Shown here piece after piece: positions 31,643 to 43,484 of a stretch of 64,000 nucleotides of DNA. The notes beneath the pieces were generated by a model. That model was not told the origin of the DNA and made no database searches. It saw nothing but the letters and a program-made list of their open reading frames with translations. The DNA lies in contig CM065392.1 in the NCBI GenBank assembly GCA_033060915.1, positions 19,194,501 to 19,258,500 on the forward strand. Reading direction: 5' to 3'. Positions within the stretch are counted from its first letter, which is position 1. Every line of letters starts with the position of its first letter. The DNA comes from Euryodendron excelsum (taxonomy: Eukaryota; Streptophyta; Magnoliopsida; Ericales; Pentaphylacaceae). Both the position numbers and the translations under genes were made by a program.

Positions 31643-32712
31643 AGGAGGTTCTGGTTCCAGAAAGGATAGTGCCAAACGGCAGGGCCTGGCTAGAAATAGA
31701 AGGGAATACTCTGAAAAGTGTCTCGGAGATTTTTGATTGGATTCGTAGAGCCAATATGGTTAAAGAGAGTGACCGGATGGCAGTCACCTCATCTCGGGAG
31801 TTTTAGGGTTGACCAAGATTGACCGGGTTGACCAGAGTTAAGTGGGGTTGACTGGGGTATTACTGGTTTGATACCCAGAGCCAATGTGGTTTCCTAGGGC
31901 ATTTGGATGCCTAGGGGCAAAGTTGTCATTTTGATCGGCGGACCTCAGGGAAAGGACTGAGGTTGACTGGATGGCACTAGACATGCCGAACCATCTAGGG
32001 ACGGCTCTAGAAGGTGGTCTTACCGTTCTGAGGACTTTGTACTTTCTCGAGAAATGTGTTGGGCCTGCTGGGGCAAAATGGTCATTTTTTAACGGGATGG
32101 ACTATCAGGCGTCAGTGTTGACTAGTCTGGACTTCTGTTTGAGGAATTAGTACTTTCTCAGTGAACAGGCTTGAAATGGTCTTACCATCTTAAGGGATAA
32201 ACTTTCTCAAAGGTTGTGCCGAACTGGGACGGTCTTTCATTCTTAAAGAATTTGTGTTTTCTCAAAGAACGTGCGAGGCTTGAACGGTCTTCTGTTCTTA
32301 AGGGGTCTGTGCTTTCTCAAAGAATGTGTTGGATTAGCAGACATTCTACATTGGCGGGCTCGCAAGCACCAGAAGTAAACCGCTCTTCTATATCGGGAAC
32401 TTTGGTATTTTTCAGAGATGAGTGTGAAAGGGGCATTATCGATCCGAGGAATAAACCTTCTTGGTGATCATGCCGTGCTAAATTGGATAGTCTTACCGTC
32501 AATGAGGGATCAACTTTCTCAAATGATGAGACAACTGGATTTGACTTTGGATTTGAATGAACTTATCACCTTATGAAAGATGTGTCAACCTGGATTGGAC
32601 TGACTAATGCAACAGGAGCATTTTAGTCATTTTGCCTCTAGTGGGCCCAATGGGCCCGCGAGGCGGTTGACAGACTAGAAAGGATCTAGGAAGTTATTGA
32701 GTATGCCTTTGT

Positions 32713-34200
32713 CTCTATTTTAAATACAAAGTTATTGGGATTTGAATATGTTAAGGAATTGTATACTAAGGATGATGACTTTATTTGTGTGTATGGAGCA
32801 TGCAAAAAGGCAGTGTTTGGTAAGTTATATAGACTAGATAAGTATTTATTTATAGAGAGTAGACTTTGTGTGCTTATTAGTTCTATGTGAGAGTTGCTTG
32901 TGCATGAGGCATAAGGAGGTGGATTGATGGGTCATTTTGGTGTAAGGAAGACTTTAGACGTGTTGCATGAACATTTTTTTGTTTTTTTTTTTTGGCCAAA
33001 GATGAAACTTGATATGGAGAGAATTTGTACTAGATGCGTTACATGTTGGCAGGCCAAATCTAGAGTCTTACCATATGGATTATACACTCCTTTACCTGTA
33101 CCTAGTGTGCCTTGGATAGATATTTCTATGAACTTTGTTATAGGCTTACCTACGTCGAGGAAAGAAATGGATTCAATTTTTGTGGTTGTTGGTAGGTTTT
33201 TTAAGATGACACATTTCATCTTTTGTCATAAACCTGATGATGCAACCAATATCACTGATTTGTTCTTTCGAGAGATAGTACGACTCAATGGTGTTCCTTG
33301 CAGTATTATGTCTGATCGTGATGTTAAGTTCCTCAGTATTTTTGGAAAGTCTTATAGGGAAAGTCAAAAACTAAATTGTTGTTTTCGACTACTTGTCACC
33401 CCCAAACAGATGGACAAACCGAAGTGGTGAATAAAACTTTATCTACTTTGTCACGTACTATAATTCAAAAGAACTTGAAAATTTTAGAGGATTATTTGCC
33501 ATTTATTGAGTTTACATATAATCAAAGTATTCATTCTACTATTAATTTTTCACCATTTGAGATTATTTATGATTTTAATCCACGAACTCCTTTGGATTTG
33601 CTGTCTTTTCCAGTTAATGAAATGACTAGTTTGAAAGATTAAAAGAATGCCGAGATAGTGAAGAAATTCCATGAAGGTATATAGCAATACATAAAGAAGA
33701 AAAATGAGCAATATGCTACCAAAGCCAACAAGGGTCGTAGACGAGTCATCTTTGAACCGGGTGATTGGGTTCGGGTGCATATGAGAAAGGAAAGATTTCC
33801 AGCTCGTAAGCGGTCCAAACTACATCCCAGAGGGGATGGTCCGTTTCAAGTCCTTGAGCGGCTCAACGATAATACCTACAAGTGGGATCTTCTAGATGAG
33901 TATAACATTAGTGCTACATTTAATGTTTTTGATCTTTCTCTTTTTGATGTAGGTGACGATTCGAGGATGAATTCTTTTGAAGAAAGAGGAAATGATGAAA
34001 ATCAATAAGGACCATTAAAAGATTCATTACATGTTCCAGGTAGGCCTATAACAAGAGTAAGATCCAAGAAGATCAAAGAAACAATTAATGGGCTAATTCA
34101 TAAGATCTTGACTGATTCTAAAATGGGGCATTGCAAGCTTGACCCAAAGAAAGATGAAGGCATAATAAATTTAATTCAAGCTATTGATGAGGCTGATTAG
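32713..34200 (+). pseudogene. Element D: integrase and C-terminal tail of another Ty3/gypsy element
   Basis: The match begins in the linker (LLGFEYVKELYTKDDDF), passes the zinc finger ([24 protein letters not shown]), the catalytic core ([13 protein letters not shown] with the first Asp; [12 protein letters not shown] with the second) and, after a frameshift near 33,370, [17 protein letters not shown] with the third acidic residue. It continues through NKGRRRVIFEPGDWVRVHM and KLHPRGDGPFQVLERLND, then FNVFDLSLFDVGDDS, then PITRVRSKKIKETINGLI, ending at a stop near 34,198. Stops lie at about 32,888, 33,640 and 34,006. Reverse transcriptase and upstream parts are missing. A T run at 32,968-32,992 adds Phe codons inside the zinc finger. 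Confidence 0.88.
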
Positions 34201-34405
34201 TAGTCTTTTGACTTGGCTAATTGACTGACTGATTGCCTATCAATTAGGGACTGATTTGTAGTCTTTTGAGTAGTCTTTTGACTTGATTAATTGATTGGCT
34301 GATTGCCTATCAATTAGGAGCCAATTTGTAGTCTTTTGAGTAGTCTTTTAACTTAGCTAATTGATTGGATGTTGCCTATCAATTAGGAGCTGATTTGTAG
34401 TCCTT
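34201..34405 (+). repeat. Three tandem 70-bp units after the D stop codon
   Basis: Units start with TAGTCTTTTGACTT at 34,201, 34,271 and 34,341, each containing GATTGCCTATCAATTAGG or a variant. They lie where the 3' untranslated region or LTR start of element D is expected. Confidence 0.8.
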
Positions 34406-34960
34406 TTTTTTCTTAATCATGTTCTATGAATAGCATGCAGTCTTTATAATAAGAGAACATTGAATTGAGATAATAAAAAAAAAACTAAAAAAAAAAAACA
34501 CATGAGTGTTGTTTCTTCTATTGGTTCTTCAAAGAATTTGTGAACTTATAAAGGATTCTTCCTTGTGTCGTTCAAATTTTTATAACTTCGGTTTGTGATT
34601 CCATATAATCATTGAGTCGGGGTTAGTTACTTTATTCTTTCGGTTCGCATTTCAGTTATAAGTGTTGGGTCGGGGTTTTCTTTCAAAATTTGCCTTTTAG
34701 CTTTCTAGGACAAGTATTCTGATATTGTTATAGGGTCTCAACGCGTGTTTGGTTGAGGTTCGCATCAGAATCTCTTCTTCATCTAAGTAGGGGATTATGT
34801 GCATGGGGATGCCTACCCTAGATAGTGTAGTGCACAAACATAGGATAAAAAAAATTATTAAAAAATGAAAGAAAACAAAAGAACTTAGAAAATAGGAAGA
34901 AAAACAAGAAGAAAACAATATCTAACCTCAATTCAAATAATAAAAGAGGCATGTAGGTAT
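34406..34960 (+). repeat. Probable 3' LTR remnant of element D
   Basis: AT-rich, gene-free sequence with a TATAATAAGAG-like box at 34,446 and two related blocks, GAGTCGGGGTTAG and GGGTCGGGGTTTT, near 34,615 and 34,665. Its ends are not defined. Confidence 0.4.
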
Positions 34961-34968
34961 TTTCACAG

Positions 34969-35000
34969 AGAGAGAGAGAGACAGAGAGAGAGAGAGAAAT
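34969..35000. repeat. GA microsatellite
   Basis: An imperfect (GA)n run of about 30 bases with one C interruption. Confidence 0.9.
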
Positions 35001-36786
35001 TCTTACCTACAATTTTTTTGGGTCTGGTTTTTCCATTTTTGGGTGTTGTATGATGACGTACTTAACCTTTCATTCTATGTACAAAGTCCAGCAATTTGGT
35101 CTGCTTTAGTTGGGCCAAGTTGCCTTTTTTTCTAGCCTTGCCCAGCTTCAGCATGGGGCTAAATAGCTTGTTGAAACATGCTTACAGCCTTACAAGAAGC
35201 TCATGATTTACTAATCGGCTTCAAATTTTGCAGGCTGTCTAAGGACGCTGTACTAGTTTGGCCTTATTGAAGGTCTTGAATTGTGTGGAGTTTGGATGCT
35301 TCATTGTGACTTCAGCATCACGTTTTTTAAACACAAAATCAGTCTCGTGGAGAGCTCAAAACATGAAAATAACTTTTTCACCCTAGTAAGGTTACTGTTA
35401 CTTGGTCTTTACATTTCGAAACATGAAAATAACCTCTCTATGCATGTGGTGTAAGATTGTGGAGAGTTCAAAAACATAAATAACCTTTCAATAAGGTAAA
35501 ATTGTATAAATTTGACCCTGTGCAAAAATAGCAGGCGTCTCATGCAATAAGTTAGCTTTTTGCATTTTTTCGGTAAGTAATGGAACCATAAAAGGCTGAT
35601 GATTGACACATCCCATCTATAAGAAATATATACAAATGGTGGTTTGTTGCACCCATGCACATATTGGCTTTCACCCATGCACATATTGGCTTTCCTTCAA
35701 ATGTCAAATTAGTCTATCATAAGGTTTGTGACCCTTCACCACAAAGGTACATACGAAGCACAACATGTTTTAGGCATGGAAAAGAGATTAAAAAAAAAAA
35801 AAAAAACACATGACCTTTAATCTAGGTAAATTTTTCATAAAAATGCGTGTTCGGTGGCGTAAATGCTGTGTCCTTTTACCATGTTTTCTTTTTCTGTTTT
35901 TAGTTTTATATGCAGGTCGAGTTCTTTCCCAACTGTAATTATGATCCATGGATGCAACAATTGTGTGTCGAAGAGTCAATAATGACTGCGTCGTGACACC
36001 TGATAGACATTGTGAATTTGGGTGTTATGATCATCAGCGTGACTTTGCATATTGATATCTCCATAATTCTAGTGCGTCATCCTAAAGAAATTAATAAGCA
36101 CATTTGGATCTTGCTGGTTTTTTCTGATATTCATACCCTTTCACTAATCGACAAACACAATTGAAAATATTGTTGATTATATATATATATATATTATAAT
36201 GACATTTCCAGAAGGGCAAGAAAAACCGAAAGCTTGACTAGGACGAGTTTGTTATACATCTATGGATAAAATTAAAAGAATACACGCCGAGATTTAAGCA
36301 TGATAGAGCTAGATTACTTAAATTAAACACATCACCAGGTCGTAATTAACTTGGAGAATGTCAAGTTGAGATTGTCAAGTGTTTCCCTCGCAGTTAAAAA
36401 CTCTCAAGGCCACCCGGTAATACAATGTATGCGGCTTGGGAATTATGTTCTGCTGCTAAAGTTTTGACCATGAATTGGGTTGCATATCTAGATGCATTCT
36501 GAAATAGCAAATAATGGGTGAAAAGAATGCAGCTTCTACAGCCCTTACTTGTTCTCTACCCAGACCTAATCCAAGCACTGAATCCATCAAGTTGGTTTGC
36601 AAGTGGTTCTGCTTTCCTAACATCTAAGGTGTAAAAATGGGCTACCGCACTAATTGTCCTCTCCTAGCTGCTCTTGAATGTGACCTTTACTGTAATCTCA
36701 CTGGAATTATACAATGTACTTGCCCTAGGTAAGATATGAATATGATAGTGCTTGAACCCCTCATAAGAATAATAAGCATCCGTGCC
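35001..36786. other. Intergenic DNA without recognised gene
   Basis: AT-rich, short frames only. A directly repeated CACCCATGCACATATTGGCT at 35,650 and 35,673 and a TA run at 36,178-36,195 are the only structures seen. Confidence 0.5.
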
Positions 36787-37000
36787 GGTTTGAATCCAGT
36801 TTTTTTGGTGCTCTCTGATTTTAGTTTTTAGTGTTTTGATGGGCAATTTTCAACTTCTTTTTCTGTACGTCTTTTTTTTTATCAATTTTAAGTTTAGTCT
36901 TTTGATTTTTTGTTTTTATTTATTGAAAACTCAAAACTAAAAATTTGTAAAAAAACCAAAAGTCAAATTCAAAAGCCAATAAAAAAATGCATCCAAACGA
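36787..37000. mobile_element. MITE-like inverted-repeat element
   Basis: About 214 bp start GGTTTGAATCCAGTTTTTTT and end with the approximate complement, AAAAAAATGCATCCAAACG. Internal parts also pair (TTTTAGTTTTTAG near the left, AAAACTAAAAATT near the right). GCC flanks both ends, but no convincing superfamily signature is seen. Confidence 0.4.
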
Positions 37001-38980
37001 GCCTCACAAATGTTACAAGGAGGGAACTATTCCATGGCCATGGAAGAAGTTTTTGAAAACCCAGCTAAGAACTATTCCACGGCATTGAGTTGGAGTTGGG
37101 ATCAAAACTCCTTGCATAACTTTCTTTAGGCCCATATGCTAAGAACTACACCTTCTGGCCCATATTTAAATTGTAAAATCTTATTATTCTTTGCAGAAGG
37201 ATTGTAGTGGAGGAGCATTTATCATGTTCAATGGCCATATATAGCTGTTAAAGTGACCATTAACTGAGATTTAATAAACATACAAACATGACAGCGCAGC
37301 CCGTTTCAGAGAATAAATAGTAATAATAATAAAGTAGCAGAGAACCAAATGCCCTGTTAAATGATCTGCAAAGAGGGGATGTGAATATATTCTTAAATAA
37401 TATGTGAGGAGGGGCCAAGCAAAAATAAATAAATAAAAGAAAGGGAAAATAATGAAGTTACCAATTTCAGCCAAACACAGGATTTGAGGACAACTGGGGG
37501 GAGATTTGAGTCTAAAGGGACACTTGACAATTTTGTGTTTTATTTTCATTTTAGGATTAAAATGAACAATTGTTTCATGAATAATTATACTTTACCTCTT
37601 TTTTTATTTGAGCAAAAATTAGATGATCCTCTTATTAGAAAGTAAAGTTATTTTTTAATGTCTCTAGAGAACACATGCATACACATGATACAAACATGTA
37701 CGGAGTAATTCATGTATGTTGGTAATGAAAAATCATGTATGTGAGTGAAAGGTCAAATATGTATTAAGTATATTGGTACGTGTGTAAGATTAGGTACATC
37801 TAAGTGGCGTTCTATATATATCCATGTAATCCAGTGAACTAGTAAGCAAATAAGAGAAAAAAAAAAGTAAAAATTTAAGATAAAATATTATTGGCATCTC
37901 CATCTAAAAGTTTCAGTTTGTGAGCTAAGGAGCTCTGTACGGCTCCTAAAGCTGTACATCTTCATATTCCTCTATTTATTACTCTTTTTATTAGCCAACC
38001 ATATATTTTCAACAAAGTGGTATCCAAGCATATCATAAATTTCAAATAGTGGTATTAGAGCATACCACAAAATTTTTAACACTTCTATGATTCAAAAATG
38101 AACACATAACTTACTTGTGGTTTGAACTTATCTGTAAAATGAATAAAAACCGTGAGATTTAATAGAAATTCTATAAAATGATAAAATAAAATAAAAATTC
38201 CCTGCAAAAGACAACCCTTTATTTTGACATAAAAGGACAAAATCACCTTTTTAATGTTTTATTTTGAAGAGAGAAACTAATGGAAATAACCCTATAACAG
38301 AATTTCTGATAAATTTTGACGATTTTCATCTATTTTGCAGATAAGTCTAAATCACAAAGCGGTTATATATTCACTTATATACCATAGGAGATCATAAGAT
38401 TTTCACGCAAACTGCAAAGGGGTAAAGTGTAATTATCCGTTTTATTTTCATAAAATTGAGACATCAATCCATTTTGTATGAAAGTACCAAGCAAATGAGG
38501 TTGTAAGTTAAGGAAAGAAAAAGAAAAGAAATTAAGGGAGGAAAAAATATTCCAAGGAAAATATATGAAGTTATTTTTTTCTCACTTCCGTATTTTTTTT
38601 CATCTTTTTTCAAAACAATAGCTATCTTGTTACTTTATTTCTTCTATTCTTTGAAATCAAACAAGAAAAAGTTATTTTTCTTCTCTTTTTTTTTTTTTTT
38701 GGGGCAAAACTAAACTGATAATAATAACTACTTTTCTATAATTTCTATGAAAACGTTTTTTCAAAGTACCTAGTAGTGTGTTTAACCTTAAAAATACTTT
38801 ATTAGACCACAAGTGGTAGCAACAGTCATGAGGCTCGCGCTCGTCCACCAATCACCAGCTAGGTCACACAATACGCCTAGGGTAAAGGGTGAATTGCAGT
38901 TTGGTTAGCGAATTGGCATATTTGAAACCAAATTCGGTCAAATCCGCAAATTAGACTGGTCAAATTGCTGAATTGGCTGT
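37001..38980. other. Intergenic DNA without recognised gene
   Basis: AT-rich, with T runs (38,687-38,700) and no supported coding region or repeat. Confidence 0.5.
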
Positions 38981-38984
38981 GAAT

Positions 38985-39530
38985 TGTGTTTGCAACAAAT
39001 GACAAGCTATCATGTGGAATGCTTTCTATGAGCACTGTCACACAGGAGCAAACCGCAAATTGTGTTTACAACGAATGACAACCTGCCAGGTGGAATGCTT
39101 TTATGAGCGGTGCCACACAGGAACAAACCACCATCTTTGTGTTTGCAATGAATGACCAGCTACCACGTGGAATGCCTTTTATGAGCGCTGCCACACAGGA
39201 GCAAACCGCAAATTGTGTTTACAGCGAATGACAAGCTACCACGTGAAATGCTTTTTATAAGCATCATCACACAGGAGCAAACCGAAAATTGTGTTTACAG
39301 CAAATGACAAGCTGTTACATAAGAACAAACCACCATCTCCTCCCAAGTCACATGCTCTAAAAATGTTAAAATGCTTTTTTTGAGGGCTGGCACACAGGAA
39401 CAAACCACCATCTCTTCTCAAGTCACATGCTATAAAAAATGTAGTATTATGGAATGCCTTTTTTGAGCGTTGTCACACAGGAACAAACCAGCATCTTTTC
39501 CCAAGTCACATGTTATCAAAAATTTAATGG
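38985..39530 (+). repeat. Minisatellite of about 76-83 bp units
   Basis: The landmark CACACAGGA/GC recurs at 39,039, 39,114, 39,192, 39,268, 39,391 and 39,474. The first four units (75, 78 and 76 bp apart) share GTGTTTACAACGAATGACAA and TGGAATGCTTTTATGAGCG. Later units insert CCACCATCTCTTCTCAAGTC plus CACATGCT. No coding capacity. Confidence 0.85.
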
Positions 39531-40423
39531 AGAACATTTGAAACCGTGACCTTAAGGAAGAATTGAAAGCTTTAATATTACCTGCCTCTGAGCCATCAGC
39601 AAAATTGAATCACAATTTTACTTTTTATGTTTTTACTTATTGTGTATTTAGTAGGTACAAATAATAAATTGTTGTAAAACAAAAATGAAATTACTTAAAT
39701 ACATTATATAAATATAAATATAATATTTATTTAAATATATATATATACAACTCTAAAAACACTCACATTCTTAATTTTTTTAATTTTTTAATTTTTCTAA
39801 CAAAGGACGTTTCAATTTTTCTAGATGTTCTTGCGCTCTCACACGGTATGACTTAAGTGGCCAGCTATGCTAACATTTTTTAAAAGGTAATTGAAAAGGT
39901 GTCGTGTCACCATGCTTTGCTTTAACACCCGTTTGGGTTATTTTTCAAATACTAATTGCTCACGTGTGGGAGAACATTGGATGACCTGCCAATTATTCTG
40001 TGTCTTGTTAATGGGTTTGTTATGTGCATGATCTTAATGTCTGGGAAAGCTAGCTATCAACTTATAGATTAGATTTTCTATATCTCTCATGAAAAGGGAA
40101 AGGGGCATAGGCATCGCTAAGGTAGTCAAATAAAGAAGTAACTAGTTGAACAAGATGTGATTCCTTGAAGTAACCTTTATGTTTTCAACAAAGGCTGCGC
40201 TTGATGTTTTCTTTGATCTGCCACGAAAGGGACAAACCCAACTACTCTTTCCTGAGTTGTAACCAAGTAATTCGTGTATGATGTATCCACCCAAAGAGAC
40301 CCCTGTCTCGTGATGCTCAACATTTAGGTGGAATATGGCCGTACTTTTTGGGTCTCGATCGGCCAATTTCTTTTGACTTGGGAGGTTATAGTTATGGGTT
40401 TTCCTAAAGATAATTAATAGCAG

Positions 40424-40725
40424 GGACCGACTTACGGTTTGACCGTGGGGTCACGGCTCCTTAATTTTAATAAAATTTTATTTAGAATTTATAAATTTTA
40501 AATATTTATAATAAAAAAATATATTGAATTTCTTGTAATTTAAAAAAATTTTGTTTTAGTTTTTGAAATTCAATCATTTTTATTTTAAATCCCTGACCCT
40601 CCAACAAAATTTAAAAAATTTACCGTGACTTTTTAAAATTTTTAAAAAAAATTATCTTAATTTCTCAACAAAATTAAAAAATTTTACTTTGATCTTTTAT
40701 AGCCACTCCTCGACATAATTTTTGG
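40424..40725 (+). repeat. Dispersed repeat, copy 1
   Basis: Starts near GGGACCGACTTACGG with GGGGTCACGGCTCC, followed by AT-rich sequence broken by CCCTGACCCTCC. A second, diverged copy (GCCATGACCCCCC, then AATTTT and ACCCTCAAAATTTT) lies at 54,562-54,712. The family is not identified. Confidence 0.45.
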
Positions 40726-41770
40726 TTCCATACTATTGGATCACATCTCGTGCTTTTGGTTTATATGTTGCTCCTTTATAATTACATTGTTAGAGTTGGA
40801 AGATGTTGTATTCAAGGTCATCAATAGAAACAAAAGATCTTTGATATCATCTGAAATTTTCTTTCATGGGGTTGTAGTTCTTCCTTTCCTTTTTGCTTTA
40901 GTAATTTTTGCTTCTTTTTTTCTCTTTTCTTCCTTTTCTTTGTGTGTGGTCAATGAATTGGCTTATAGGTTTGCTTCTAATCGACTTCTATCTTTATCCT
41001 CAATGGTGCATTCACACCTCTCCCTCTCACAAAAAAGTTAGCCCAAAGGGTTGTTGATAGTATTTCCCTTCTGTCTCTCTCTGTCTCTCTCTCTCTCTCT
41101 AGCTAACCTTGGGATTGACATTGAGGTAGTACACTATGGCCAAGAAAATTATGAGTTAGGCCCTAACCTTATTGTAAAACTAACTAAAACACTAGTCACG
41201 AGCTTAGAACAGCTTGATTTTGTTGCAAAAATCTGTGCAGGTTATGTCATGCTTCTTTGTCTTTGTATTGTTTTTGTTTTGATAGTTCTGAGGTTATGCC
41301 ATACTCATTATGCTCTGATTCAAAGTTTGTAATACGTCACTGAAGTTATCCTACGCTATAATTATACAACCATGGCATTTGAAAGGGAGAAGTGACTTTT
41401 GGGTTCTTCCCGTTCAAATTGTTTGATTAATTAGGTAAAATGAAAAGATGAAAGCAACATACGGGACACTTTTCAGATATCAAATTGGTAAATGGTCTGA
41501 AATTAATTTTATACTATACATGTTTTAAATAAAAAGAAATATGCATGATCTGCTTGTTTACGAACTTTTGCAATACATGCTGGCAGGGGACAAGCGTTTT
41601 AGCGTTGTTCAGTCCAGCTGCAGACAAGCCCAACCTGTCAAAACTTGGGCAGGTTGGACCTTCGGTCTCTGTTAGGTTATCTCATTGCAAAGCAAAAGAA
41701 AGTTTGTGTTCATCTTAAAGTAGGAGGCCATCTTATTCAGTCGCTTCTGCAACCCAATATTCTCTATTGG
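40726..41770. other. Intergenic DNA without recognised gene
   Basis: Two frames of 101 and 93 codons on the plus strand (40,736-41,041; 41,051-41,332) are T-rich and hydrophobic, match nothing I recognise and have no gene-like context. A CT microsatellite lies at 41,076-41,100. Confidence 0.5.
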
Positions 41771-41773
41771 TAT

Positions 41774-41861
41774 TTTTTTTTTTTTTTTTTTTGTGAACAG
41801 CAAAAGAATTTATTAATCAGAAAAAACAAAGCTTTGCAAGTCCTGATGACTTTACAAGGCA
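41774..41861 (-). mobile_element. Short retroposon fragment with poly(A), minus strand
   Basis: A T run of about 20 (the minus-strand poly(A)) is followed by TGTGAACAGCAAAAGAATTT and TATTAATCAGA, a pattern like the 3' end of plant LINEs. It is flanked by imperfect direct repeats: GCAACCCAATATT...ATTGGTAT at 41,749-41,773 and GCAACCCCAAATATTGGTAT from 41,862. Confidence 0.5.
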
Positions 41862-41881
41862 GCAACCCCAAATATTGGTAT

Positions 41882-42435
41882 ACTGGAATGAAGATTATAC
41901 CAACTCTAATAATCATCCATTTGGTTAATTTTAAAATAAAGAAGCCTATGATTTATGTTGTACATGTTTGGTAACCTCTTTGGGTTAATGCTCAAAATCA
42001 ATTATAACTGTTATGTAATGAGACTGTGAAGGTTACTTTGATATTAACCCAAACTAAAAAAAAGTGGCAGTCAAATAGTAGCGAGATGAGGTAATATATA
42101 ATATATTGCAAAATGTTTCACATAGTGACTTATTATTAGAGTTTACCCCTATAGGTATGAATGAGCGGGCAACCTCTCCTAAGTAAAAGGAAATATACGC
42201 CTAGCGGACAGTCATTGCCCAATGCTACCCCCCCAACTGGAGCTCACCGAAAGCGAATTATTGCATTGGCTGACTTATTATTAGAATTTACCCTCTAAAA
42301 ATAAAAATAAATACAACTCTATTTCCTCGAACTTGTAAATTACAGAATTAGGTATACTATATATATGTCAAGGTTTTTGTAGGGGACCACAAATTAATCT
42401 GCTTTAATTAGTTTTGTTGATGCTTTAAGTGTATG
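41882..42435. other. Intergenic DNA without recognised gene
   Basis: AT-rich; a GC-richer patch at 42,180-42,260 (CAATGCTACCCCCCCAACTG) has no visible function. Confidence 0.45.
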
Positions 42436-42440
42436 ACATT

Positions 42441-43484
42441 TGAAAAAATGTAGTCTTTTGTCTATATCTTTGTTAAACAATGAGCATTGAGGCAATGCTA
42501 TGATAGTTTTGATTATGCCTAAGTGTAATCACAATATATGTCAATAATAAGTAAAGAAATAAACCAATCATGCAATTGACACACGAGACTTTTGTTATAA
42601 AAACTCAAATCAGAAAAAAAAACCACGTGTCCCTTTTGTCAGAAAAAAATCATGCACTAAAATCAATGTTAATGTTTATAAGATCACTTACAACCCAATG
42701 TCCAATCAGATCCACGATCACTAGGTTGACTTGAACTTACTTAACTCCTCGATACACCATTTCCGTGCTTAACCACCATATAAATTCCCTTAGTACGGAT
42801 TTCGCGTCTTGAACTCCTTCAAGATTTCAGTTTTATTCAATAGAGTTGAAAAAATTTGTTGCTAAAAACCAATCGTAATCGTTTTTATGTTTAGAGAACT
42901 TCTCTTTGTATTTTGAATAGCAGCTCACTTGCATAGAAACCCTTTGAATCTAAAGTAATTGTGCAATCAATTATTTCAAAGGTGTTTTGGCCTTTTTAAA
43001 CTTGTCTTTTGACATTCTCATAACCTCATATTTATAGAATAGGCAAAGTAGGGTTTCTGGGCTTCCATAATGGTCAAAAAGAACTTACGGCGTGTATCCC
43101 TAGGTCATATTTTGGTGCATCTTGCTTCCAGCGAGATCCAGCGAAGTCTTCACCTCGTGGCCATGACATCCAGCGAAGTCCAACGAGATTCAACCTACTA
43201 GATAGGGTGCTCACTATTTCTTCCATCAACAAGTATCGAGGTCCAGGGAAGTCTACAATAGATTTACACCCTTTACTCTTTCTTCTATCGACAGGTATCA
43301 AGGTCCATCGACGTCCTTCAAAGTCCAAAATCAATTACTTTATGTATATTTCAAAACTCTCTTAGCACGAGTTCGAATGAATAGATATTAAAAACATCCC
43401 AAATGCTTATGATAGGCACCCCAACATCTCTAATTACAAGGAAAACAATATGTCACGAAATTTAGCTAATTACATGATATTACA
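42441..43484 (-). repeat. 3' LTR of the copia gag-only element
   Basis: 1,044 bp, starting TGAAAAAATG and ending GATATTACA on the plus strand, similar along its whole length to 47,400-48,346. It includes duplicated motifs around TCCAGCGAAGTC. The adjoining purine tract (reverse complement of 43,485-43,500) marks the 3' side on the minus strand. Confidence 0.88.

Larger units (their letters stand above)
24510..32700 (-). mobile_element. Element A, 5' portion: Tat-like LTR and gag joined to Athila-like pol
   Basis: In minus order: LTR (about 32,700 to 29,131), PBS (29,110-29,128), leader (29,109-27,690), gag relic (27,685-26,550), reverse transcriptase (26,540-25,400), RNase H (25,388-25,011), integrase N-part (25,001-24,510), then the insertion of B. 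LTR, PBS and gag resemble element B, while pol matches Athila elements (CIDYRKLN.., FMDDF, LDGFSGY). The switch is near 26,545. All coding parts carry stops or frameshifts. The distal LTR end is missing, cut by gypsy element D at about 32,700. Confidence 0.8.
29131..32700 (-). repeat. LTR of element A (Tat-like, truncated at its 5' end)
   Basis: The LTR end is plus-strand TGTCGCGCCCC at 29,131. Homology to B's LTR is visible in order: the GAGTCGCCACTTAA block at 29,300, the CTTACCCCGCAC block at 29,560, a C-poor tract at 29,780-30,500, TATA box, palindromes, and a GGGCCCGCGAGGCG block at 32,652-32,665 matching 1,318-1,330. The first hundred or so bases of the LTR are missing, because unrelated gypsy coding sequence starts at about 32,713. 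Confidence 0.75.

Noticed and set aside
40142..40366. 74-codon minus-strand frame (MADRDPKSTAIF...)
   Set aside because: Looks somewhat protein-like, but no recognisable domain, introns or neighbours support it.
43074..43334. 86-codon minus frame and its counterpart at 48,013-48,228
   Set aside because: Both are within the copia LTRs and reflect internal AAGTCCAGCGAG-like repeats.
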